From: CAYRMV01 sp964425255
Lineage (GTDB): Bacteria; Bacteroidota; Bacteroidia; Flavobacteriales_D; Crocinitomicaceae
Assembly: GCA_964425255.1 (NCBI GenBank)
Contig: CAYRMV010000097.1
Coordinates: 1-13,116, forward strand
Reading direction: 5' to 3'
Length of the DNA stretch: 13,116 bases
Shown: in pieces, positions 6,866 to 13,116 of the stretch
Position numbering within the stretch: position 1 is the first letter of the stretch
Layout of the letters: the number at the start of each line of letters is the position of its first letter
Position numbers and translations under genes: made by a program
Notes under the pieces: model-generated
What the model was told of the DNA's origin: nothing
What the model saw: the letters and a program-made list of their open reading frames with translations, nothing else
Database searches by the model: none

Positions 6866-6882
6866 GTATATTGCAACTATAC
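6866..6882. promoter_or_regulatory. Candidate operator (Zur/Fur-type?) before the GTPase remnant
   Basis: GTATATTGCAACTATAC has 5-bp inverted arms (GTATA/TATAC) around TTGCAAC. A second symmetric reading is TGCA-N7-TGCA (6872-6875 and 6883-6886). It lies directly upstream of the possible -7 box, where a bound repressor would block RNA polymerase. COG0523 GTPases are commonly Zur-regulated and a Zur-like gene is nearby. The link to that regulator is inference; I cannot confirm a Bacteroidota Zur consensus from memory. Confidence 0.35.
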
Positions 6883-6951
6883 TGCATTAATAAGTAGTGT
6901 TCAACAAAAAATGTTAGCATCCAAATTAAAACATTCTAGTTACTAAATGAA

Positions 6952-7009
6952 AATCAATAATTTAAATGAAAAAATAATGCTTAAAAAGGTAGAATCAATA
7001 ATTAAAATG
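6952..7009 (+). repeat. Pair of near-identical 17-bp direct repeats
   Basis: AATCAATAATTTAAATG (6952-6968) recurs as AATCAATAATTAAAATG (6993-7009), with 16 of 17 positions equal and a period of 41 bases. Both lie in very AT-rich DNA just downstream of the flavoprotein gene. It may be chance in such sequence or a scar of rearrangement near the GTPase remnant. Confidence 0.35.
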
Positions 7010-7011
7010 CA

Positions 7012-8211
7012 TCATAATTTCAACTTATTTTTTACCAGACGAAACAAAATAGGAATCATTTTACGTTTGAATTTAAAATAAAAAAGCAAATCAATGATGT
7101 CATCAAAACTAGACATTTTGTGATATTGACTCAAACGAAGATCTAATTTTTCATCGGTATAGGTAATATAAACTCGACGTCCAACCAATTCACAAATGAT
7201 CCAACTTAAACGGTATTTTTTACGTGATATTTTTCTGAATTTGGAACAATCAACTTGGTTATTTTCAATGTTCTTCATTAAAATCGGAACTAATAAATCA
7301 GCGTTTTCCATGGCAAATTTAATTCCTTCTCCCCCTAATGGATTCACGGATGAAACAGCATCCCCAACGGCAACAATACGTCCTTTTTGGTAGGTATCAT
7401 TTAATCCTACACTCACTCTATAAACTCCTCCATGGCAATCGATTAGTTTATATTCATTAAGCCCTAAGTATTCTCGAATTATTTTTTCGGTTAGCTCTTT
7501 GGAAGAAACGCCTTTTTTCTTTTCATAAAATAATTTTCCAGACCCCACTTTTAGCAGTTGATTCTCCATCGGAAATATCCAACTATAACCATCATCCGCC
7601 CATTTTTTTCCCATAAAAAACAACAACACATCCTTGTATTTGTCGTAAACTTCTTGAGGAACTTCAATCAAAAATTCGACTGCTGAAGCACTTAAAAAAT
7701 CGGGTTGACTTTCTTTATCGTCAAACATGACCTTTCTTGCAGGACCAGTTGCATCGATGAGCCATTTTGCTTTTAATTCAATTTCATCTTTTTGTCCATT
7801 CTTCAAAAAAACACGAACATAATCCGAAAACTGCTCGTTTCGCAAATAACGATGACCCATTAAAATTGTTCCACCATGTGCTTGACAATCATCCGCTAAA
7901 AATTGTCTCAACCGAGCAAAATCTAATACAACACCTATATTTTGATCACTTTTCCATTCATACATGGAGGTTGAACTTTCAATTGCTAATCGATTCCAAT
8001 ACGTTCCTACCACAGATTCAGGTAAGTCAAAAAGTCTTAAATTTTCTGCTAACATTCCAGCACTTGAAAAATTATTTTCTTCGAAACTGGCATATCTTTC
8101 AGCTAAGACGACATTTTTACCCGCTTTTGCAAGCTGACGTGCTAATTGTCCTCCGGCAGGTCCAGCACCAATCACTACTACATCAAAAAGGGTTGATTCT
8201 ACGTTATCCAA
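7012..8211 (-). CDS. FAD-dependent oxidoreductase, geranylgeranyl-reductase family
   Basis: A 399-residue flavoprotein. The N-terminal Rossmann motif is VVVIGAGPAGGQLARQLAKAG (GxGxxG at 15-20), with an acidic residue ending the second strand (LAER, Glu38). DATGPA at 153-158 and the second FAD signature GDAVSSVNPLGGEGI at 283-297 fit the geranylgeranyl reductase/FixC-like group, which reduces isoprenoid double bonds or hydroxylates small substrates. The C-terminus is very basic (KFKRKMIPILFRLVKNKLKL) and may sit on the membrane. The start is TTG at 8211: an in-frame TAA lies five codons upstream, and the first internal ATG falls after the FAD motif. It follows the Fur-family gene by 36 bases and is probably co-transcribed. 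The substrate (menaquinone, carotenoid or archaeal-type lipid chemistry) cannot be decided from sequence. Confidence 0.85.
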   Translation of the reverse strand: MDNVESTLFDVVVIGAGPAGGQLARQLAKAGKNVVLAERYASFEENNFSSAGMLAENLRLFDLPESVVGTYWNRLAIESSTSMYEWKSDQNIGVVLDFARLRQFLADDCQAHGGTILMGHRYLRNEQFSDYVRVFLKNGQKDEIELKAKWLIDATGPARKVMFDDKESQPDFLSASAVEFLIEVPQEVYDKYKDVLLFFMGKKWADDGYSWIFPMENQLLKVGSGKLFYEKKKGVSSKELTEKIIREYLGLNEYKLIDCHGGVYRVSVGLNDTYQKGRIVAVGDAVSSVNPLGGEGIKFAMENADLLVPILMKNIENNQVDCSKFRKISRKKYRLSWIICELVGRRVYITYTDEKLDLRLSQYHKMSSFDDIIDLLFYFKFKRKMIPILFRLVKNKLKL

Positions 8212-8247
8212 AGTGTTTATTTTTTATCATCTATTTTGTGAATCTAA

Positions 8248-8634
8248 TCACTTACATTTTGCACAAACTCCAGTTGCGGTTAGTTGCAAATTTTTCACTT
8301 CATATCCAGATGGAATAGGAATGTGAATTTCTTGTTCCAAACAAGAAAGTGTATCACACGAAGTGCAATGAAAATGCAAATGATTGTGTTGATGTTCATG
8401 GTGATGTTCTGTTTCACACGAATTACAAAGTGCGTAATAAGCACGACCATTTTCTCCCATGATTCGGTGAACAATTCCATCTTCTTCGAAACTTTTCAGA
8501 ATGCGGTAAATAGTCACGCGATCCATCGCTCCATTCAAGCCAGCCTCCAGCATATCATGACTAATTGCTTGTTCATGAAGCTTGAAAAATTCCAATACTT
8601 TTTTCTTTCCAGGAGTTTGTCGTTTCTTAATCAT
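8248..8634 (-). CDS. Fur-family metal-dependent transcriptional regulator, Zur-like
   Basis: A 128-residue protein of the usual Fur-family length. An N-terminal winged helix (about residues 5-62) contains the recognition-helix signature DRVTIYRILKSFEEDGIVHR. The C-terminal dimerisation and metal domain has a His-rich run with His at 77-79, 81, 83, 85, 87 and 89. The structural zinc pairs are CTSC (90-93) and CAKC (124-127), with another CNSC at 70-73. These proteins bind palindromic operators when loaded with metal. I favour zinc sensing because a COG0523 GTPase remnant lies nearby; Fur or another specificity is possible. The ATG at 8634 is chosen over the upstream in-frame ATG at 8664 because a promoter box (8653-8660) lies between them and MIKKRQTPGKKKVLEFF looks like a native N-terminus. 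It is the first gene of a likely operon with the flavoprotein. Confidence 0.87.
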   Translation of the reverse strand: MIKKRQTPGKKKVLEFFKLHEQAISHDMLEAGLNGAMDRVTIYRILKSFEEDGIVHRIMGENGRAYYALCNSCETEHHHEHQHNHLHFHCTSCDTLSCLEQEIHIPIPSGYEVKNLQLTATGVCAKCK

Positions 8635-8652
8635 AAGACAAAATTCGTACAA

Positions 8653-8660
8653 CAAAAGTA
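8653..8660 (-). promoter_or_regulatory. Bacteroidota-type -7 box for the Fur-family gene
   Basis: On the minus strand this reads TACTTTTG, an exact TAnnTTTG match, with an implied leader of about 14 nt to the ATG at 8634. It decides between the two possible ATG starts of this gene. Confidence 0.5.
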
Positions 8661-8731
8661 ACAATATTTTACCGTTTGCATTATTATCGATGTATAGAAA
8701 AATCGGAAAAGAAACGAACTAGAATTAATAA

Positions 8732-8739
8732 TATCTTTG
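8732..8739 (+). promoter_or_regulatory. Bacteroidota-type -7 box for the secreted hydrolase
   Basis: TATCTTTG ends only 4 bases before the ATG at 8744. Transcription would begin at or next to that ATG, so the mRNA is either leaderless or translated from a later codon such as the TTG at 8756. No -33 TTG is seen. Confidence 0.45.
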
Positions 8740-8743
8740 TTCC

Positions 8744-9817
8744 ATGAGCCAATTCTTGTTCAAACTTTTTTGTGTTTTCTTTTTGCTACTTCAGCATATA
8801 GAAGTAATTTACAGTCAACAACATGTCCTTTTTGGAGAACGAATAAATTCGGATTCCTTACCACATATTTACTTGGATCGTTGGGGACATATTTATCCAA
8901 ATCATTTTATTCCAGATAGTTTACTAATTCAATCGAATGGTAATTTACATCAATTCTATCAAAATTATCCTGAATTTTTCATCCAAATAATTCGAAAAGA
9001 ACAACTATTTGATTCACTTCCAACCGTTCAAAACATAACCAAATTAGAAGAAAAACTCATCCAAAATTACCAGCAAAAATGGAATTTATTGACTGATAAA
9101 TCAGTATTATTTGCTGTTCATGGATATCGAAAAAGCTTTCACCGAACAACAACCGATATTTCTTCTCCAGACGATTTTTACGTTTTACACCAAAAAATCA
9201 ATGAGATAAACCCAATAGAGCATCATTGGATTGAAATTTATTGGGATGGTGGATACGATTGTTGTTTTTCACTCAATAACAAAAAAAATCAAGCCCTTTT
9301 CCAATTATTTGAAGTAGTATACAAGCAATCTGAACTTGTAGGAGAAAAATTACAAACTATTCTTTCTCGAGTAAATCATCCCAAACAAGGATTTATTGCA
9401 CACAGTTTAGGGGTAAAAGTGTTGGCTCCAATCATGCAAATTAGCTCCCAAAATACTCGCTCATTTTTTATCCTTGCTCCTGCCATTGATGCTGATTCTT
9501 CTTGGAAAAATTGGCAAAAAAACAATCAAAATCTCATTTGGATTTTATGGAACAAACACGATTTTGCTTTGAGAAAAAAAGATTCAAAAACAGGCATCCT
9601 TGGTCCAGGAGTAAAACGATTTGGCAATACTTCGCTTGGTTGTAATAAAAATAATGCGCTCGCTAAATGGCAAAAAAATGCGCAACAGGCAGCACCCGAC
9701 ATGAAAATCTTTGCACGTGATGTAAGTTCCTGTGGGAAAATCCATTCACAACGTTATTACATCAACAACCCAGTTGTGAAAGATGCTTTAGCTGCATTTC
9801 TTTATTCTGTTTTTTGA
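8744..9817 (+). CDS. Secreted alpha/beta-hydrolase-like protein, family not recognised
   Basis: A 357-residue protein with an N-terminal signal peptide (KLFCVFFLLLQ core, cleavage probably near residue 24 before QQ). The middle carries alpha/beta-hydrolase marks: LFAVHGYRKSF (122-132) as the oxyanion strand, and GFIAHSLGVKVL (216-227) as the nucleophile elbow with Ser221. Candidate acid and base are Asp273 (NKHDFALR) and His334 (GKIHSQRYY). The elbow reads AHSLG rather than GHSLG, as in DUF900-type hydrolases, which is my best guess at a relative. Its cysteines (172, 173, 300, 330) could form disulfides after export. Substrate unknown; esterase or lipase activity is the simplest guess. It diverges from the Fur-family gene, and its last 16 bases overlap the end of the opposite-strand SnoaL-like gene. 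The start may instead be TTG at 8756. Confidence 0.75.
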   Translation: MSQFLFKLFCVFFLLLQHIEVIYSQQHVLFGERINSDSLPHIYLDRWGHIYPNHFIPDSLLIQSNGNLHQFYQNYPEFFIQIIRKEQLFDSLPTVQNITKLEEKLIQNYQQKWNLLTDKSVLFAVHGYRKSFHRTTTDISSPDDFYVLHQKINEINPIEHHWIEIYWDGGYDCCFSLNNKKNQALFQLFEVVYKQSELVGEKLQTILSRVNHPKQGFIAHSLGVKVLAPIMQISSQNTRSFFILAPAIDADSSWKNWQKNNQNLIWILWNKHDFALRKKDSKTGILGPGVKRFGNTSLGCNKNNALAKWQKNAQQAAPDMKIFARDVSSCGKIHSQRYYINNPVVKDALAAFLYSVF

Positions 9818-10278
9818 TCGCGCAATTGAATAAACGAACGAATTTTACTGTTTTCAATCAACACATGTAAATTGTAATGGATTATTTTCCATTCTTTTCC
9901 TCGACGAACCAACACACCTGTTGCACGGCAATCACGCATCCAAGTATCCAAAATTTCATCAAACCAAACGGTTTTTCCGTCCGTTGAAATTTGCCAATTC
10001 CTACTTTTTACTTTGAAATCCCAAGCTTTTCCTTGATCAAAATACGGTTTAGCAAAGGATTCAAATTCCTTTTTGTTCCATCGTTCTGTTGGGTCGGTAC
10101 CTAAGAACACAAAATCTGCATCCATTTTGGCTTCGTAATTATTCCAGTTGGCTTCGCTAGCAGCTTTGTGCCAATCGTTCATGAACGTATCCAATTCAGC
10201 AAACGATGTTGATCTCGGTTTTTGGATTGTGAATGCTGAAAAAATAAAAAGGAAACTAACAAAGAAAATTTTAAGCAT
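9802..10278 (-). CDS. Secreted SnoaL/NTF2-like (DUF4440-type) protein
   Basis: A 158-residue protein with an N-terminal hydrophobic export signal (MLKIFFVSFLFIFSAFTI). The rest has the NTF2-like cone fold signature: an alpha helix with WHKAASEANWNNYEAKMD, then DFVFLGTDPTERWNKKEFESFAKPYF, a strand with TVWFDEILDTW, and the closing RRGKEWKIIHYNLHVLI. Such small domains can be enzymes, binding proteins or immunity-type proteins; no catalytic set is evident here, so I give no function. It is probably exported to the periplasm. It has its own promoter-like box 22 bases upstream and lies beyond the valS terminator, so it is likely an independent gene. The 3' end overlaps the opposite-strand hydrolase gene by 16 bases. 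Confidence 0.82.
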   Translation of the reverse strand: MLKIFFVSFLFIFSAFTIQKPRSTSFAELDTFMNDWHKAASEANWNNYEAKMDADFVFLGTDPTERWNKKEFESFAKPYFDQGKAWDFKVKSRNWQISTDGKTVWFDEILDTWMRDCRATGVLVRRGKEWKIIHYNLHVLIENSKIRSFIQLRDQKTE

Positions 10279-10299
10279 GGTATACGTGTTTTATTTTAC

Positions 10300-10307
10300 C
10301 AAAGTAA
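10300..10307 (-). promoter_or_regulatory. Possible -7 box of the SnoaL-like gene
   Basis: On the minus strand TTACTTTG matches TAnnTTTG in 7 of 8 positions, with an implied leader of about 17 nt to the ATG at 10278. It abuts the T-tract of the valS terminator, so a new transcript would begin just after valS transcription ends. Confidence 0.35.
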
Positions 10308-10309
10308 AC

Positions 10310-10339
10310 AAAAAAAGCCTCGGCAAACACCGAAGCTTT
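10310..10339 (-). terminator. Rho-independent terminator of valS
   Basis: On the minus strand AAAGCTTCGG pairs with CCGAGGCTTT across loop TGTTTG: ten pairs with one G-T wobble, followed by a run of seven T (plus-strand A at 10310-10316). It begins 19 bases after the valS stop codon. The shape, GC-rich loop-proximal stem and T-run are those of a standard intrinsic terminator. Confidence 0.88.
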
Positions 10340-10358
10340 CTAAATATGAAATTGAATT

Positions 10359-12986
10359 CTATCCTAAGTTAGCTAATTTCTCTTCCAAAACCGCAATTTT
10401 CTGAAGAGAATCGGCTTCTTTTTTGCGTTCATTTTCTAAAACTTGTGCAGGAGCTCCCGCAACAAATTTCTCATTTTGAAGTTTTTTCAAAACGGATTGT
10501 AAAAACCCTTTTGTATAATCCAATTCTTCTTGCAATTTCGAACGTTCTGCTTCAATATCGATATCTTCTCCAAATGGAATAAAAAATTCATTGGAATTAA
10601 CTAAAAAAGAATAGGCATTCGCTACTTTTTCAGTCACATACTCCAATTTGGAAAGATTACCCATTTTTACCAAAACCGCATCAAAAGAAGTATCATCCGT
10701 TGAATTAATTTTCACAAACATATCCATCTTCACTTTGTTGGCTATGTTGTTTTGTTTACGAATATTTCGAATGTTTGTAATAATCTCTTCTGCTGTCCCA
10801 AACGATTTCAAGACATTTTCATCGATTGTTCCCACTTTTGGCCATTCTGCTAAAATGATATCATCACCCGTTTGACGTTGGCGAATCAAATGCCAAATTT
10901 CTTCTGCAATAAATGGTGTGAATGGTTGAATCAACTTCAAAATACGTTCGAAGAAATCTTTGGTCGCTTCCAACGTCTTACGATCAATTGGTTGTTCGTA
11001 ACCCGGTTTAATCATTTCTAAATACCACGAACAGAAATCATCCCAAACCAATTTATACGTTGTCATCAATGCTTCTGAGATACGGAATTTATCAAACAAC
11101 TCATTGATTTCAGCTAATTGTTGGTTGAATTTTGCCTCAAACCATTCGATTGCTTTTTCACTTGCTTTTGGTTGATCCATGTCTTTCACTTCCCAAGCAC
11201 TCACCAAACGGAACGCGTTCCAAATTTTGTTGGTGAAATTTCGACCTTGTTCGCATTGCGAAGTATCAAAAGGCAAATCATTTCCTGCTGGAGAAGAAAT
11301 CAAAATCCCCATGCGAACACCGTCAGCGCCGTATTTTTCAATCAATTCAATTGGATCGGGTGAATTCCCCAATGATTTGGACATTTTTCGACCCAATTTA
11401 TCCCGAACGATTCCCGTGTAATATACATTTTTGAACGGTAAATCACCCAAGTATTCGTAACCTGCAATGATCATACGAGCAACCCAGAAAAACATAATTT
11501 CAGGTGCAGTCACCAAATCATTGGTTGGGTAATAATACTTGATTTCTTCGTTTTCAGGTTGTGTCAAACCGTTAAAAACAGAAATCGGCCACAACCATGA
11601 CGAGAACCACGTATCCAATACATCTTCATCTTGTTTCAAATCAGCTGGATCGATGGTTTTTCCTGCTTTTTCAGTTGCCAAAATGGCTGCTTCTTCGCGT
11701 GTTTTTGCAACCACATAATCGGCAGCATCTGATCCAAAATACCATGCAGGAATTTGATGTCCCCACCACAATTGACGAGAAATACACCAATCCTTCACAT
11801 TCTCCATCCAGTGACGGTAGGTATTTTTGAATTTATCTGGGTGAAAAGCAATGTTTCCATTCATCACATTTTCCAATGCTGGTTGCGCCAATTCTTTCAT
11901 TGAAACAAACCATTGCAATGATAATTTTGGCTCAATTACTGCATCTGTTCGTTCCGAAAAACCAACTTTGTTGATGTGATCTTCGGTTTTCACTAAATAG
12001 CCTTTGTCGTATAGTTCTTTTTCGATTTCCTTCCGAACAACGAAACGGTCTTTCCCTTCGTAATGCAAGCCTAAGGAATTCAAAATCCCGTTATCGTGGA
12101 AAATATCCAAGGTTTCCAATTGGTGTTTTTTTCCTAGTTCGTAGTCATTTGTATCGTGAGCAGGTGTTACTTTCAAACATCCTGTTCCAAACTCCATATC
12201 TACATATTCATCCAAAATAATGGGAATGGTTCGATTCGCAATCGGAACAATTGCTTGTTTTCCATGCAAATGCTTGTAACGTTCATCATTTGGATTGATA
12301 CAAATGGCCGAATCTCCCAAAATAGTTTCAGGACGAGTCGTTGCAATGGTCAACCATTGATCTTCACTTCCAGCAATTTTATAGCGAACATGAAACAACT
12401 TAGAATTTACTTCTTTGTGAATAACTTCTTCGTCTGAAAGAGCAGTCAAAGCTTCAGGATCCCAGTTTACCATGCGCCAATCGCGGTAAATCTTGCCTTT
12501 TTTATACAAATCAATAAACACATTGATCACAGAATCAGAATATTCGGGATCCATGGTAAAAGAAGTACGTTCCCAATCACACGAGCAACCGAGTTTTTTC
12601 AATTGCTCTAAGATGATTCCTCCGTGTTTGTCTTTCCATTCAAACGCATGACGTAGGAATTCTTCGCGCGTTAAATCCGATTTTTTAATTCCTTCTTTAC
12701 GCAATTTCTGAACCACTTTAGCTTCAGTTGCAATGGATGCATGATCTGTTCCAGGAACCCAACATGCGTTTTTGCCTAACATACGTGCACGACGAACAAG
12801 AACGTCTTGAATGGTATTGTTCAGCATGTGTCCCATGTGTAAAACGCCTGTTACGTTTGGCGGTGGAATGACGACGGTATAAGCTTCCCGATGATCCGGT
12901 TCAGAATGGAAGTAACCTTTTTCCATCCAATGCGCATACCATTTTTCCTCTGCCTTTAACGGCTCATACGTTTTTGGGATTTCCAT
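10359..12986 (-). CDS. valS: Valyl-tRNA synthetase
   Basis: An 875-residue class I aminoacyl-tRNA synthetase that charges tRNA-Val in the cytoplasm. From the N-terminus: the Rossmann catalytic core with PPPNVTGVLHMGH (HIGH motif at residues 50-53); the CP1 editing domain with TTRPET (216-221) and GTGCLKVTPAHDTNDYE (about 267-283), which clears mischarged threonine; WCISRQLWWGHQIPAWY (about 400-416); the second catalytic motif KMSKS (534-538); an anticodon-binding helical domain; and a C-terminal coiled coil over the last 65 or so residues, typical of ValRS. Length and all motifs are complete. I start at the ATG at 12986 (MEIPKTYEPLKAEEKW) rather than the in-frame TTG two codons earlier. A TATCTTTG promoter lies about 27 bases upstream and an intrinsic terminator follows, so it appears monocistronic. 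There is no T-box-like leader. Confidence 0.98.
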   Translation of the reverse strand: MEIPKTYEPLKAEEKWYAHWMEKGYFHSEPDHREAYTVVIPPPNVTGVLHMGHMLNNTIQDVLVRRARMLGKNACWVPGTDHASIATEAKVVQKLRKEGIKKSDLTREEFLRHAFEWKDKHGGIILEQLKKLGCSCDWERTSFTMDPEYSDSVINVFIDLYKKGKIYRDWRMVNWDPEALTALSDEEVIHKEVNSKLFHVRYKIAGSEDQWLTIATTRPETILGDSAICINPNDERYKHLHGKQAIVPIANRTIPIILDEYVDMEFGTGCLKVTPAHDTNDYELGKKHQLETLDIFHDNGILNSLGLHYEGKDRFVVRKEIEKELYDKGYLVKTEDHINKVGFSERTDAVIEPKLSLQWFVSMKELAQPALENVMNGNIAFHPDKFKNTYRHWMENVKDWCISRQLWWGHQIPAWYFGSDAADYVVAKTREEAAILATEKAGKTIDPADLKQDEDVLDTWFSSWLWPISVFNGLTQPENEEIKYYYPTNDLVTAPEIMFFWVARMIIAGYEYLGDLPFKNVYYTGIVRDKLGRKMSKSLGNSPDPIELIEKYGADGVRMGILISSPAGNDLPFDTSQCEQGRNFTNKIWNAFRLVSAWEVKDMDQPKASEKAIEWFEAKFNQQLAEINELFDKFRISEALMTTYKLVWDDFCSWYLEMIKPGYEQPIDRKTLEATKDFFERILKLIQPFTPFIAEEIWHLIRQRQTGDDIILAEWPKVGTIDENVLKSFGTAEEIITNIRNIRKQNNIANKVKMDMFVKINSTDDTSFDAVLVKMGNLSKLEYVTEKVANAYSFLVNSNEFFIPFGEDIDIEAERSKLQEELDYTKGFLQSVLKKLQNEKFVAGAPAQVLENERKKEADSLQKIAVLEEKLANLG

Positions 12987-13012
12987 GTACAATTTATTTT
13001 AAATTTAGCTTG

Positions 13013-13020
13013 CAAAGATA
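13013..13020 (-). promoter_or_regulatory. valS: Bacteroidota-type -7 box for valS
   Basis: On the minus strand TATCTTTG, followed by CA, is the same octamer as before the FKBP pair. The implied leader to the ATG at 12986 is about 20 nt. The -33 region falls within the hairpin at 13029-13070, and no TTG is evident at the expected distance. Confidence 0.6.
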
Positions 13021-13028
13021 GTGATTTC

Positions 13029-13070
13029 TTTGGAAATATAAGGCGACTTTACCAGTCTTAATATTCCAAA
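13029..13070. other. Inverted repeat upstream of valS
   Basis: TTTGGAA (13029-13035) pairs with TTCCAAA (13064-13070), extended by TAT/ATA past one bulged A. Inside, GACT (13045-13048) and AGTC (13054-13057) form a second short stem with loop TTACC. No T-run follows on the minus strand. It could end transcription of a gene to the right, or bind a regulator over the valS -33 region. The role is undecided. Confidence 0.4.
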
Positions 13071-13079
13071 ATCAAACAT

Positions 13080-13115
13080 TTATTTTCGAAGAAACCACTC
13101 GAATTCGACAGATTC
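13080..13115 (-). CDS. Possible last codons of a minus-strand gene entering from the right
   Basis: Read from the right edge, one minus-strand frame gives ESVEFEWFLRK followed by TAA at 13080-13082. The composition is protein-like, and the hairpin at 13029-13070 begins 9 bases after this stop, as a gene end would. Eleven codons are too few to name a family, and chance is a real alternative. Confidence 0.25.
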   Translation of the reverse strand, partial: ESVEFEWFLRK

Positions 13116-13116
13116 T

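Noticed and set aside
7767..8318. 183-codon open frame on the plus strand over the flavoprotein gene
   Set aside because: It is antisense to a convincing FAD enzyme; the His/Leu/Gln-rich product looks like a reverse-frame shadow.
8284..8661. Long open frame on the plus strand across the Fur-family gene
   Set aside because: It is antisense to a gene with clear winged-helix and zinc motifs, and its translation is low-complexity with no recognisable domain.
12987..12992. valS start at the TTG at 12992
   Set aside because: It adds only two codons; the ATG at 12986 is the normal choice and gives the usual ValRS N-terminus.
12987..13012. T-box or other tRNA-sensing leader for valS
   Set aside because: The leader from the TATCTTTG promoter is only about 20 nt, too short for such an element.

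Overview
The window reads as a chromosomal segment of a low-GC member of the Bacteroidota, most likely a flavobacterium (Flavobacteriales; something like the Crocinitomicaceae is a guess). Three things point there: Bacteroidota-type -7 promoter boxes (TAnnTTTG, often TATCTTTG) in front of several genes, the near absence of Shine-Dalgarno sequences, and the protein families present. I see no rRNA, tRNA, CRISPR array, insertion sequence or phage gene. No stretch above 300 bases lacks a gene; the longest gap is about 170 bases.

Left part (1-3037). Two FKBP-type prolyl isomerases lie head to tail on the minus strand. The first is a cytoplasmic FklB-like protein; the second is a lipoprotein cut by the window edge. 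A SAM-dependent O-methyltransferase diverges from them. It converges on corA, which is the second gene of a two-gene operon, and a hairpin lies over the corA stop codon.

Middle (3042-6838). The first gene of that operon encodes a 749-residue membrane protein with a C-terminal patatin-like phospholipase domain. An acyltransferase-3 membrane protein diverges from it. The acyltransferase converges, through a strong hairpin terminator, on a 60-codon remnant of a CobW/COG0523 metal-chaperone GTPase that keeps its own promoter-like and operator-like DNA.

Centre right (7012-9817). A Fur-family (Zur-like) regulator is followed 36 bases downstream by a geranylgeranyl-reductase-type flavoprotein that starts with TTG. 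A secreted alpha/beta-hydrolase of unrecognised family diverges from the regulator gene. Its 3' end overlaps that of a secreted SnoaL/NTF2-like protein.

Right part (9802-13116). valS occupies most of this region, with a textbook terminator behind it and a TATCTTTG promoter before it. A hairpin, and possibly the last codons of another minus-strand gene, lie at the right edge.

Most genes are ordinary housekeeping or accessory functions. The points most worth a second look are the patatin-corA operon, the truncated GTPase with intact flanks beside a Zur-like gene, and two genes whose promoter boxes conflict with the obvious ATG start.
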